64,000 nucleotides of DNA, taken from NCBI GenBank assembly GCA_024195265.1, contig JAJLRJ010000008.1:24975932-25039931 (forward strand), read 5' to 3'. This stretch comes from Dendrophyllia cribrosa. Its lineage: Eukaryota > Cnidaria > Anthozoa > Scleractinia > Dendrophylliidae. Shown in pieces: positions 34,740-63,533 of this stretch (position 1 is the stretch's first letter; each line of letters begins with the position of its first letter). The notes beneath the pieces were generated by a model. The model ran no database searches, was not told where the DNA came from, and saw only the letters and a list, made by a program, of their open reading frames with translations. Both the position numbers and the translations under genes were made by a program.

Positions 34740-35566
34740 GGCTCGGCCTGTACAATAAGAAAGCTAGAAAGCAAATTTGAATTCTAAGGGATTGATGGCA
34801 ACAATCTTGGCTGGATATGAAATGGTTTTCTACTAACTACTCCAATATTTCGAAGTACGCTTTTCTTAGAGAAGACCAAAAAATTACCTGAAATAAGAAA
34901 ACCGATGTGACAATATGCAACAGCATATCTTAGTCCAGTTTCTTCCAATCATAAAGACAAAGACATATCGTGACAAAACGTTTAAAAGCACGAAATGTGG
35001 CGCTTATAGGAGGCATATATAAAACAAATTTAGAAGGGATCCCACGTGATCAGGTTATCCCAAAAAGGGGGAGGGGGGAGGAGATGGGCTAACACATAAT
35101 TCAATTTTCAGCATGGAAACGAGATTGACTTGTTACGTTTACACCTTTCGCAGAAGTCCTGTCGCCCCTAGGCTGGGATAGTTTGGTAGCTACTTAGAGG
35201 AAAAGGCTAAAAGAGTTCCAGTTTTTAAATGCATATAATTTGAGGGTCATTGTTCCTGAATTTGACGATTTATTTATTTATTTGATTTGCGCAGAGCAAA
35301 ACCAGTCGAGAAAGGTGGAACCAAGCTGCATCATTATAACAAGGCCCGAATCGAACACTGGGTGCGTTTTTTAGGACACATTCTGGTCGTTCTGAAATCA
35401 GAATACGTGTATTTTAAATTTAGTCTTAATTTTTCAGTAGTGGATTGGCAAATTAAGTTTACACAAGTGTGCTTTTTTTAATTCAGAGAAATAATAGATT
35501 TAATTTTAATCAAATTTAGTATACACGACCCCAACATTAACAGCTATGATGACAATTTTAGCGTGT
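34740..35566. other. Gene-free stretch
   Basis: No supported feature; a G-rich patch at 35,068-35,085. Confidence 0.35.
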
Positions 35567-35945
35567 TTTAGGGAGCTATGTCATGATGATTTTGAGGTTA
35601 TTTTTGGGTCAAACTGCCTCAAATTAAAACTAAGTACCTTTGTCATACAAGAAATGCTTATAGAACACTAAGAGGAAGATATCAAGTGAATTTCAGAAGA
35701 GAAAATAAACCATAACCAGAGTTTTAGAGGGTTTTCCAAAACACAAGCGATAAACTTGAAAAAGAATAGCCCAACTTTTCAATCCATTTCCATCCTGGCC
35801 ATCTGCAGCCCAAGACACTTATTTTTACTCTAAGAGCACAAGTAGAATAATTTGAAACAAAACTGGGCCATTATATTTGGGTTTCTACTGATATAAATAT
35901 GTCTTATGGCTTTTTAAGTAACACTAAAAATGGCGACGGAGCCCC
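35567..35945 (+). mobile_element. SINE-like repeat body, headless copy
   Basis: GGAGCTATGTCATGATGATTTTGAGG, ATTAAAACTAAGTACCTTTGTC, GATATCAAGTGAATTT, AATAAACCATAA and CATCTGCAGCCCAAGACACTT run in the same order as the reverse strand of 33,560-33,290. There is no tRNA head at its 5' end. Confidence 0.7.
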
Positions 35946-36269
35946 TTTAAAATAAAGTATCTCGGTATCTGTATCTGTATGAAAACAAGGCTAACAAGGG
36001 AAAATTTCTTTGGGTTGGCAAACGCTCATTGTCGGGTTGGAAATGTGCCTGCCTTCCCGCTGTCTTCTCATCTGATAGTAAAACCGTACTCCTGGGTAAT
36101 GACAGGTATGGCAGGTAGGGTTTTTTTTGCTCCGGGTTTGCTGAGATAAACCCATGGTTATGTTTAAGGACAGTTTCGCTTTCTAATTTCGCCACGGCCA
36201 GTCCGTTTCTGGGTATGAAATGAAAGAGAAAATATAGCAAGGGAATTCCGCGATCCCCTGGGATCGTCG

Positions 36270-36500
36270 TATCCAGAGGTTAAAATTCTTGGTTTCGTAC
36301 GTACCACTGTCAGAATTACTCTAATACCTTTTAGGGTATTAAGCCAGAAAAATATGCTGACAGGGACAACTTTTCAGAATGATTTGGCACCTGTTAGGGA
36401 TAAAAATTAATAGAGGCACACCCGCAAAACAGGTTTCTGGTACCTTTAGGAGCCGGCTTCTTTCAAATTTTCTCGACGATCACCCCCCGCTAGGAGCCCA
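36270..36500 (+). repeat. Dispersed repeat holding the empty TTAA site
   Basis: GTCAGAATTA.TC…GGGTATTAAGCCA..AAATATGCTGACAGG.ACAACTTTTCAG … TCACACCC…AACAGGTTTCT matches 37,440-37,513 plus 38,446-38,600, without the 932-bp insert. Confidence 0.75.
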
Positions 36501-36555
36501 TCAACCAATTTTATAAGGGAGTCCCCTCCCCAACCAACAGAGTCTTCAAATTGAC

Positions 36556-36656
36556 CAGACTCGTACCCAGTCGCTTTTAATTGGTTCTTGGGGCGAGAGA
36601 AGATTGGATACTAGGGTGAATTGAGGCGCGTGGGGTGTCATGGGAGTACGAGTCTG
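36556..36656. mobile_element. 101-bp MITE with perfect 9-bp target duplication
   Basis: CAGACTCGTACCC and GGGAGTACGAGTCTG form the inverted ends. CAAATTGAC flanks both sides (36,547-36,555 and 36,657-36,665). The length of duplication suggests a hAT- or Mutator-type source. Confidence 0.8.
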
Positions 36657-36665
36657 CAAATTGAC

Positions 36666-37160
36666 AGAGAATGTTTGTGAAACCACAGGTAACCCAAGCT
36701 CAAGTGATGTTTAGATGTTGTAATTTGAACGTCGTGGTAAGTGTTGCGTAATAGCGAAATTATAAGGATTTTTATGGGGAAAATTCACTTCGAATTTGAG
36801 TGTAAAATTAGGAACGATATTTGAATAAAACTGGCTCACCTGAACTTCTTTGTGTTTTTACTTGTGTCTTGAGTGGTTTTGAGGTCGATTCGAAGCGATT
36901 CCAGCGAGTTTTAGTTCAACTGTTTCTTCCTCCCTAAACTGAGAGAGAATTCACTCAGTATTCACTTTGTGATGAAAGCACAATGACTTAATCGCTCTGG
37001 AATTTTCCCAAGTGGATGTTAGCGTCAAGAATGAAAACAGGCCAGGAGAAGTGTTGCTTACGTTGTAACAGTGTTGTAAAGTAAATCGGCTGTTTGACTA
37101 CCAAGCAAATTACAATGATTGATGAAATTGACATGTCACAGGCTCTTTGGTTTTCTAAAT
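36666..37160. other. Gene-free spacer
   Basis: Nothing supported. Confidence 0.3.
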
Positions 37161-37164
37161 TTAG

Positions 37165-37341
37165 CACGAGTGGCCGTATTAATGGGGTGAAATTATAAAG
37201 GATTCTACTGTTTGGGATTTTAAAATGTGGTCGTTAGCCGTATTAACGGGTGACCGCATTAACAGGGTTTTTTTATAAGAAAATGTATGGCCGTTTTTCC
37301 GGGACAAAAAATTGGCCGTAATAACGAGATGTTCCACTGTA
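37165..37341. mobile_element. Degraded Tc1/mariner-like MITE end
   Basis: Repeated GGCCGTATTAA.GGGGTG / GTGACCGCATTAAC blocks, and an end reading GGCCGTAATAACGAGATGTTCCACTGTA, a style typical of mariner MITEs with CAGTGGAAC-type ends. The left end is unclear. Confidence 0.45.
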
Positions 37342-37513
37342 ATAGACCAATTCCGATATATTAAAATTCATACTTGGCTCCGAGGCTTAGGGGAATAAAA
37401 CAAAAGAAATCACATCGAGGTTCAGGTATGATCGTCGTACCTTTTAGTACCACTAAGGATGTTTGAATAAAATGACTACTGTCGGAATTATTCCGACCTT
37501 ATTAGGTTATTAA

Positions 37514-38445
37514 GGTGGCTCCCTATAGTAATTTTGCACGTGCTCACACAAAAATGCAAGGTTGTTTTCCAATTTTTTTTTACATCAGCAAAGCAAAACT
37601 AAACATAAATTAACCACAGATTTCCTCGCGTTTCCTTCTTTGAATTTTTCTAAAGCTTCGCAAATTTTGAGAAACTAACGCTGCCTTTCACATTATCTTT
37701 TTAGAAAAAAATCTGTCAGAGCAATTTTGTAAAATTTGTTAAAGATATAAAAATTGCGTGATATTGGGGAAACCATCTGAACTAACCTATGTTTTACAGT
37801 TTTCTTCCAAAAAGTTGGCCACAAGATGGCGAAGTCTAAAAATCATTTACCGAAGGAAACTCTAATATTAAAGAATTAAGATCAATTCCTGCACAATATT
37901 GCCATTCTTTAGATGCTCTGTTGCCATAGCAACGGCCTATACCAAAACAGTGACAACTGATAATAATATTAAGGTGATTCGTTAGTAATGCATAATTTGT
38001 GCATCACTACTGCGCATTATTTCTTGCATCATTAAAGCATGTGCATGAGCGCGTGCACAGTCCAAAGCAAGAGAGTTTCAAGCTAGTGTGTAAAGTAACG
38101 TGGACCGATCAAATAATCATGCATGTGGTAGGCACTGTTCTACATGGATAAATAGGGTAACTCTAGTCCATCATTATTTACTCTTTCACAAGCATGGTGG
38201 TGACCAATGTTTTTCTATTGAATTTTTCAAAACAATGCTTGGTAGAGAAAATCAGGGAAAATTTTAAAAAACTAGTTTGTCAACTTTTATTTCCGAGGAA
38301 TCACCATAAAAAGCATGGCAGCATCCTTCCTGGTAAATCTCATGAACCAAAATTGCAAGACAAGAAAATAACCAAAGGCTTCAATTTTGTAACTCATAAT
38401 AGATAGTGTAGGTGCTTTTGTTAAAACTATAGGTAGTGAGCCACC
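37514..38445. mobile_element. 932-bp TTAA-targeting element
   Basis: GGTGGCTCCCTATAG at the left and CTATAGGTAGTGAGCCACC at the right, with TTAA at 37,510-37,513 and 38,446-38,449. The paralogous site at ~36,340 has a single TTAA and no insert. TTAA duplication with GG ends favours Kolobok over piggyBac. No transposase domain recognised. Confidence 0.8.
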
Positions 38446-38616
38446 TTAAGCCATAAAATTATGCTGACAGGAACAACTTTTCAGAAATAATTGGAACATC
38501 ACATCTTAGGGATAGAATTTGAGTCACACCCACAAAGCGGGTTTCTAGTTCCTTTTAGAGGTTCCTTTCAAAATTCCCGACTACCACCCCCGTCAAGTTT
38601 ACATGGGAGGTCCTGG

Positions 38617-38732
38617 GGAGGGGGGGGGGGGGGGGGAACAAGACCCAAGAAGGCAAGAAGTGTTAAACCCTATTCAGAACCAACCATGTTCCCAGGGCTT
38701 TTCCCTTTAAAAAAAAAAAACGGGGAGCAGAA

Positions 38733-38767
<35 letters not shown>
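38617..38767 (+). repeat. Paired G-tract and C(32) tract
   Basis: A run of about 17 G (to 38,636) and a run of 32 C (38,736-38,767) about 100 bp apart. The tracts could fold back on one another. Confidence 0.85.
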
Positions 38768-38769
<2 letters not shown>

Positions 38770-39373
38770 CTGACTTTGAACTTTTATAACCTTACTGAGC
38801 ATTTATAGCCACCAAGCAATTTGTCACTTTTTTCTGAAATTTATCTGGGAACATTTTGATGTAGAGATTTTTGTTTATGACATGTGACGTTTCCATGGCA
38901 ACATAATAAATTAAATTTCAACTAAATGGGTGAAGTGGCTGGCCCTACCGAGTTCTGGCATGGAAAATCATTGAAGTATCATTGGTTTAGTTTGGAGATG
39001 ATTTTTTACTTTATACACTTAATTGCTTCTCATTAACATCTGTAAAGGTTTGGAGTAAACAAATAAATGAAATGAAAAATTGCTTCCCAGTTGAACCATT
39101 CAGTCATATCGTTCATGGTTTATAATCTTTTTACCCAACAACGGTTTTTCAATCAGGTGTATACCAGATGATTGTATTATGTACTTATTTATTAACTAGT
39201 CTTTTGTTTGATTGATTTACTTGGAAGGTTATAGTTACAAAGTAAAGGCTCAAGTGAAGCAATTAGTAAAGCAAACAAACAACCAACAAGCGAATCTGAA
39301 GGGTGAAACCACATTAATTTACTGAAGTGAACTGTAAAATAAGTTGGAAACAAAGCAAGGAGTAACAAACACA
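38768..39373. other. 5' flank of kinase copy 4
   Basis: AT-rich, no recognisable feature. Confidence 0.35.
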
Positions 39374-41311
39374 ATGTGGAAACGGCTAGGGCTACCAGAC
39401 ACAAATGAACAAGAAACAGATAAGCAAGAATTGACAACACTGAGAGAGCGAGTGGTTGACTTGGAAAAGCAAGTGGTTGACTATGAAGGACAAGTGGTTA
39501 ACTTGGAAAGGCAAGTGGTTAAGTTGGAAGGGCAAGTGGTTGTCTTGAATAGACAACTTAAAGAGGCAAAAAATGAATGGATTGTTAAACGGAATGAAAT
39601 TCAAATCATGAGAAACCAGCCGATTGGGGTAGGCGGGTGGGGTTGTGTTTTCAAGGGGAAATTTCGTGGTTCTGATGTAACTGTAAAAGAAATCTTTCCA
39701 GATATCATGTCTCCTTATAACAGGGCGTTATTTGAGCGTGAAGTGGAGATTGCTTCCAAATGTCGCCATCCTTGCCTGTTGCAGTTTATTGGAGCAACAG
39801 CTGATGATGAGGTGCCATTGCTAGTAACAGAGATCATGGACTGCAGTCTTAGAGAAAAAACTGTATCCAGATGAAGCTGAGCTTCCCCACTCTAGAGAAG
39901 AAGTATGTGATATTTCACTGGATGTAGCTCGGGCGCTCAATTATCTGCACCAGAAACGACAACCCATCGTTCACCGCGACATCAGTAGTGGTAACGTGTT
40001 GTTAAGGTGCCAGGGTGGTCATGGAGAGCCAAAGTTTCAGATTATGGCACTGCTAATTTTCTGCATCAGAGTATGATAAATTCCCCAGGAGCCGAAATCT
40101 ACTGTGCACCCGAGATCCACCCAAATAAAGGCCGGGGTGCACCAATTAGCTGTAAGGTAAGCTGTAGATCAGCGCCTAGTTTTGACCCCCTCTTATGTAG
40201 TTGTTTCACTTCCAACAATTGACTGATTGTCCAGTTAGCAAAAGATAACATACATTTCGCGACTTCACAAACCGGCTTTTCGAGTCTCGGGAATGCTGGA
40301 AATGGCATTTTAGAAGCTGAAATCGGAAAAATTACCCCCTGGACACCCCTAGCTTGAAGCTCACGCCTCAGCGCTAGCTGTCCCCTCACAAGGCGTGGAA
40401 AGTTATTAAGGTGCACGACCCCCGTTCAGAAATTTCTGAAACCGCCCCTCGGAGTTCTGATATTATTTTTAAAAGGGCACTGCATAAAGTGGCAGCTGTT
40501 AGTGCCAGTTCTAGACTACCGTAAAAAATAATAAAAAATAAGCGCCTACTTTCGAATTAGCCCAGGTTTTGGCTGGTGAACTATATTCTGGGTAGTTATA
40601 ATAATTTTTCACATGGGAAGGAGAGTAAAATGGAAAATGGTCGTAATTTTTATGAGAAAGATGCAAAGTGTTCTTGAGACCCATTTGAAGTAATATCCCT
40701 TCCCCTCGAACCAAAGGTATGTTCATCCAGGGAAAGTTCGTGAAAAACGTCCATTGAAATTCGTTTTTTCTCATATTTATTTATATTGGCAAGCAATGAG
40801 ATTAGCGCGAAGGTGAGGTTTTAACTCTGGGAACGGGGTTGTTTTTCCGGCCGTTCATTTCGCATACAGATAATTCATGCTAAAGCATGAGCGTGAAGGC
40901 GTGGGAAAAAGCAATACAGAAACTAGGCAATATATGAGCCGAGGGTATTATAATTTGAGTCATTTGTAAAGATTTTGAGAAAATAGGGTAAGGGTTAATT
41001 CCAATATAAGAACTGCATTAAAGAGGTTTACATGTTTACTTTAATGTGGTTGCCTCTTAGGTTGATGTTTACAATTTTGGAGTTCTCCTTTGTGACATGA
41101 GAATCAGAGAAGTGCCAGATCCCCTGCGGCGTAACAAGCAAATAGCCCGAATGGGACTAAAAACGGCAAGTTTCAAAACCTCGCGAGACGCTATGTAGCG
41201 AGAGAGCCTTGGCGAAGGCCAAATATGGAATCAGTAGTTGAAAAACTGGAGAGGCCTGAAATAGAAGAAGAAGAATTCGAAGAAGAAGAATTACCGGTAG
41301 ACGCTGTGTAG
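39374..41311 (+). pseudogene. Coiled-coil TKL-like kinase, copy 4 (at least three frameshifts)
   Basis: The first ATG in frame is 39,374. Exon 1 runs to 40,156 and exon 2 from 41,061. The short coil is a near-exact heptad repeat (LE.QVV., five units, 21-bp DNA periodicity). The kinase shows IGVGGWGCVFKG, V-T-V-K, FEREVE, an intact H-R-D (IVHRDISSGNVLL), D-Y-G and A-P-E. Breaks are an extra A in the A6 tract at ~39,855 (frame ends in TGA), a second shift near 40,000 after NVLLR, and a third near 41,155 in ATGGGACTAAAAACGG. Exon 2 has VDVYNFG, WRRPN and a Glu-rich tail ending at TAG. It lacks the MGQ start of copies 2 and 3. Best read as a pseudogene. Confidence 0.75.
40157..41060 (+). other. 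Intron of kinase copy 4, with a hAT-like remnant
   Basis: Donor TGTAAG|GTAAGC, acceptor CCTCTTAG|GTTGAT. 40,265-40,450 (GGCTTTTCGAGTCTCGGGAATGCTGG, ACCCCTAGCTTGAAGCTC.CGCC) is a diverged relative of 8,605-8,760 inside the nested hAT-like element. Confidence 0.6.
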
Positions 41312-41400
41312 CTAGAGAGCCTTGGCGAACATCAAAGACATAACATGTCATTAAAAAGCTGGAGAGGCCTGAAATAAAAGAAGACGAAGAAGAAGAAAAC
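41300..41400 (+). repeat. Partial tandem copy of the exon-2 tail of kinase copy 4
   Basis: AGACGCTGTGTAGCTAGAGAGCC…AAAAGCTGGAGAGGCCTGAAATA…GAAGAAGAA repeats 41,185-41,275 directly downstream, with the WRRP region eroded. Confidence 0.75.
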
Positions 41401-41512
41401 GTTTGATTTATTGCTGCGCTTTTATATAAGTGACAACTGATCTGATGGAAGTTTATTCACTCTATAGCTAGAGGCTAGCCAGCAACGTTCAGATGATAGA
41501 ACTGTGGACGAT

Positions 41513-41857
41513 CAGGAGCCCATTACCCGGAGCGTGCAACTACCATAAATTCGTGCAACGGCGTTTTCACAAGTAGGTTTATTTTTAGATAAGCCTTTCC
41601 CGCGAATTGGTTTCGGAAAGCCAATCACAAGCAATTGCATAATTAATAACTATTTACATGTTCACATTCCTGTGTGGTGAATGTCTGATTTCCAGTCGCT
41701 ATGTGAGTATATGAATAGTTATTAATTATTCAATTGCTTGTGATTGGCTTTCCGAAACCATTCGCGCGAAAGGCTTATCTAAAAATAAACCAACTTGTAA
41801 AAACGCCGTTTCACAGGCGCAGTATGGAAGTTGCACGCTCCGGGATTATGAGCTCCT
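41513..41857. mobile_element. 345-bp foldback MITE with ~150-bp arms
   Basis: CAGGAGCCCATTACCCGGAG pairs with CTCCGGGATTATGAGCTCCTG. Pairing continues through GCGTGCAACT, AACGGCGTTTT, TTTATTTTTAGATAAGCC, GGAAAGCCAATCACAAGCAATTG and AATTAATAACTATT, leaving a loop of about 60 bp. Confidence 0.85.
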
Positions 41858-42510
41858 GGGACGATACAATAGTGTAGTTGTAACTGAATTTCCTCATAAA
41901 TAAGATACCGAGGTTAGCAGTCTGCAAAACAGACATTACCGTTTTAGGCTGTTGAAGTAACAGAAAAACAAGTTACTATTGAGATCGTTTCGGTTTCTGA
42001 GGGCCGGCCCTGCCATAGGGATTTACTATTATTAGTCAAATCCATCTCTTATCACGACAATCGGATCTCGGAGTTTTGTACGTGAATGCTCCTACCCGAG
42101 GTCCAAACCCTTACCCTTTTATATTCCGTTTTTGACATAAAAGGTAACCCTTTCATATACCTTCCATAGAAAATGGTACCCCTTTCACATCTACAAAAGA
42201 AACTCTGCATCTCTTTACTATACCCTTGAAATAAACTTATGGAACGATATCCACGGAAAACATCAAGCGTTACCACTGATTTATGTTTACCAAACAACTT
42301 AGTTGTCTGTTTGAGATGTTTTGAAAGGGACTTTTTATATACCTAAATGGCAGTTTTTCCTACCCTTTTCTATACTCGAGCACGTGAAATCCCTGTCCTT
42401 TCATATACTTCCAGCCTAAATAAGGAACCCCTTTCGGGCGGAGCATCTCCGTATCCAGATACAAGAAATTTTGCATCATTTAAATGTTCGCATTTTAAGC
42501 GATTTTTTTA
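41858..42510. other. Gene-free stretch
   Basis: Repeated CCCTTTCATATAC / ACCCTTTTATAT phrases at 42,110-42,420 form a degenerate repeat. No gene. Confidence 0.4.
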
Positions 42511-44073
42511 GGGACGGACCATTAGATTTTTGAGGGGGGGGCAAATACCAAAAAAAAATTCGAGCACGGCCTTGAACTGCAAAAAAAATATCGTGCAAAA
42601 CAAAAACCCCAGAAAAAAAATTCCTGCAAAGCTTTATATTTTTATAACAATATTTTATATCCAGGAGCAGATGGTCAGAACACAAATAAATCACACTGAC
42701 GTTGTAGAATGTTAGCGACTTATGAGCGCTTGGGGAGGATCAACTGTTCTATCTTTTCATTGGCTCGTTTAGTTTAGCCAATAACAATGGTTTATTTTTT
42801 ACCCGACGCAAGTTGTGTTTCTTTGTAGGCTTTTTAGCTGATTTCATAAGCATGTAAGATATTTTCTGACACAAGGAATGGCTTTTTTATAGTTGTACAG
42901 TGGCATTGTAGGTACATGTATATCTCAATGGATGAGAAATTCTTTGTTTATGTGTTGTACAACAAGCTTGTAATTGCAAGGGCGGCGCTACCGGTGGGGC
43001 AGGTGGGGCATTTGCCCCACCAACTTTCGACAGCTCAAAATGGCGGTGGGCGGAGATGAATAGTGTAGCAACATCCTTTGACCAGATCTGATGGCGGGGC
43101 GCTTTAATGCATTAGAGTTTGCAAGATAAATATTCCGTTAATTAATCAAAAGCCTACAATTTTACATCGGAGATATTGTGACTGACTTTAGACTGGAGAT
43201 TGGATATTGTGAACCAAGCATTTCAATACCCCTTGAGTTATTCGGATGTCAGCTATCGGACTCCAGCTACCGACAAATTCATCAAACAAATCCATCAATG
43301 CTGTGAGTTAGCGCTCGGCCTCTGCCCTAAGAAGGCTCAAGACATATCTACGAACAAACTATGTCACAAGAAAGATTAAATAATTGCATTATCCAGACAT
43401 TGCATTAACTGACAAATTGAACATGGCTGATATTGGAAATCAGTTTCTTTCTGTCTCCAATGACAGAGAAAATCTCTTTGGAAAATTCGTTTCCAAAGCC
43501 TTCCCATACTGAAAAGAATTGACAGAGAATATTCGAGTGACAGTCGAATTTACTTTGAACAAACAACCAAAATGGAGTTACACCCAAGTTTCAAAAAGTG
43601 TTTCGTGTACATGTACTTTTCATGAGAATTAAACTGAACTCAAAGCTCGCCTTGGAAACTGTTTCTCCGGTCTCAGGAACGCTGGAAATAGCATTTCAGA
43701 GAGTTTCATTTCAAACATTTCCCGGGGGAGTATGCCCCCGGACCCCCCTAGAAGCTCGCGCCTTCGGCGCTCGGCACAGGAGTGGAAGCGACATCAACAG
43801 GGGGCTGGTGTAAAGAAAATTGTAGGGGCAGTTACAACACCGGCGCGGCCAGGCTTCATGCTATCAAGCTGCTGTTACATCAGATCTGACTTGCTATAGT
43901 ATTCCTGTCTCTAGTATGGCCTTTCTAGTATTCCTAACACGTATATGTGTCAGGCATTAAAACATATAGACTCGCAAAAAAAAAAATATCATGCAAGCAA
44001 ATCATGCCAAAAAAGAAAAATCCTGCACAGTCTCGAGCGTAAAAAAAAATATCCTGCACCAAAAAATTGCCCA
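42511..44073. mobile_element. Composite PIF/Harbinger-type element, copy B (3' end lost)
   Basis: GGGACGGACCATTAGATTTTT at the left after TTA. Colinear with 7,455-9,090 including the nested hAT-like insert, with few substitutions. The right end stops at TTGCCCA (44,073), so the last ~38 bp, including the right terminal repeat, are missing. The G tract is 7 here against 27 in copy A. It carries a ~45-bp insertion at ~42,857 (GTAAGATATTTTCTGACACA) and a deletion near 43,782. Confidence 0.8.
42978..43782. mobile_element. Nested hAT-like element in copy B, right end deleted
   Basis: Starts in GCAAGGGCGGCGCTACC. It runs to GGCACAGGAG and then jumps to TGGAAGCGACATC, omitting the ~80 bp that hold the right terminal repeat and flank in copy A. 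Confidence 0.7.
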
Positions 44074-44378
44074 AAGGTTGTTCGTTGGGTGCCCCTGAAT
44101 GGAAACAAGATCTACTATTAACCTCTATTCGTCAAGTACTAACTATTTCACGGTCTGAGGAAAATCACTCTATACATACTGTGATTTGAAACGGGCCTCT
44201 TTGACATGTTCATCACTTTTGTGGACCACTTGAAAGCTGGGTGGGTGGGTGAGTACAGAGCTGGGTGACTACACGTTCATTTGTTCCACCGTTTTAGCCT
44301 AGCTTTAAAAAAACAAAAACACAAGATAGACGATATGGAGTACTGTAATTTTCACTTAACCGCAAATCTAATCAATAG
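44074..44378. other. Gene-free spacer
   Basis: Nothing supported. Confidence 0.3.
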
Positions 44379-44557
44379 ACAAATTCGGCTAACGCATTGT
44401 TGTACCCAATTCAAACCTTCTGGGAATAAGATTCTTTGTTCCTATATTTCCATATAATTTCCATGTCAATGCTTCATTGATATGGAAATATGACGAACAA
44501 AGAGTTCTAATCCCAAAAGGTTTGAATTGGATACAAGAATGCGTTAGCCGAATTTGT
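44379..44557. mobile_element. 179-bp foldback MITE
   Basis: ACAAATTCGGCTAACGCATT pairs with AATGCGTTAGCCGAATTTGT apart from one base, and CCAATTCAAACCTT pairs with AAGGTTTGAATTGG. The inner arms ATTTCCATAT/ATATGGAAAT also pair. Confidence 0.8.
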
Positions 44558-45534
44558 TTATCAAAGGTTTGAGCATAGGTTTGAGCATTGCAATAATGGC
44601 CCTTTTTGTCTCTAATTTATATTTATTTGACAAACGGACTCGTACCAAAATAGGCTCTCAACCAGTATCCTTTGTTTAGATGCGTTGAGATTGTCTGTTG
44701 TCCAGACAACCATGCATTTGAATTGTAAATTAATATTGTTATGTTATACATCTTTTTTTACAGTAGCAGTATAGAAATCGTCTTATTATTGACAGAATTT
44801 GGCTTATCTCTTGAAATAAACTTAAAAACATCAATCTAATCTAATCATTAGAGTTCAACTCTCATTCTGATGACGACACAAAAGGCACCCCACTACTCCC
44901 ATTGTACACGAAGTTCGAATAAATTCGGTTTCGTATGCATTTGCAAAAATAAGTGACTTTTTTCCCAGAAAATACATTATTTAAGGTTTTTAACTGAATT
45001 ATTTGCAGTTTCTGTCCAAAATTGTATTGGTTTATATATTTCGTGACCCAGTAATCACTGACTGAACAAAATGTTAAATGAAAGGGCTCTTATTTATTTG
45101 GAAATCGTCCAGATATATATGGAATCATTTTGATCACCCCTATTGTTCTATTTGCTCTTGCTTGGATTTTTCCTTTGTAGAGGCAGCTTTTTTTTTTCTT
45201 AAAGAAGACTATTCATTTCAAGGAAAATAAGAATGTAAATTATTTTTAAACGCAATAAAAGGATAAAACAGTGCAACAATAGCTAATAATTTGTTCTTCG
45301 ATTCTTTAGTCTCGTACCCAGACTTCGCTCCAAAACTGAGAACGAGGCAGATAAACAATGTTTTTTCTGACGTAACGCGGCGCCAAAACAGAGTTTTAGT
45401 CATCGAAAATGATCTTTAAAGAAACGATATGAAGAAAAGACGATGGAAATGTGAGCAAAATTGAGTGCAAAAGCTACATAGCTTAGTAATCTTCATTTCT
45501 GAAGATCCATAAGAGCTTTTCGTAGCTCTAAACG
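44558..45534. other. Upstream region of BCAS3
   Basis: No coding signal. The promoter must lie here or in 5' UTR sequence just before 45,535, but no TATA box or other core element stands out. Confidence 0.4.

Positions 45535-63533
<17,999 letters not shown>

Noticed and set aside
35287..35481. 64-codon plus-strand frame starting MRRAKPVEKGG
   Set aside because: No domain, no neighbouring splice partner, and the 3' part is AT-rich chance sequence.
36270..36300. AGAGGTTAAAATTCTTGG resembling a conserved 18S rRNA segment
   Set aside because: Only about 20 bp are similar and no flanking rRNA sequence matches.
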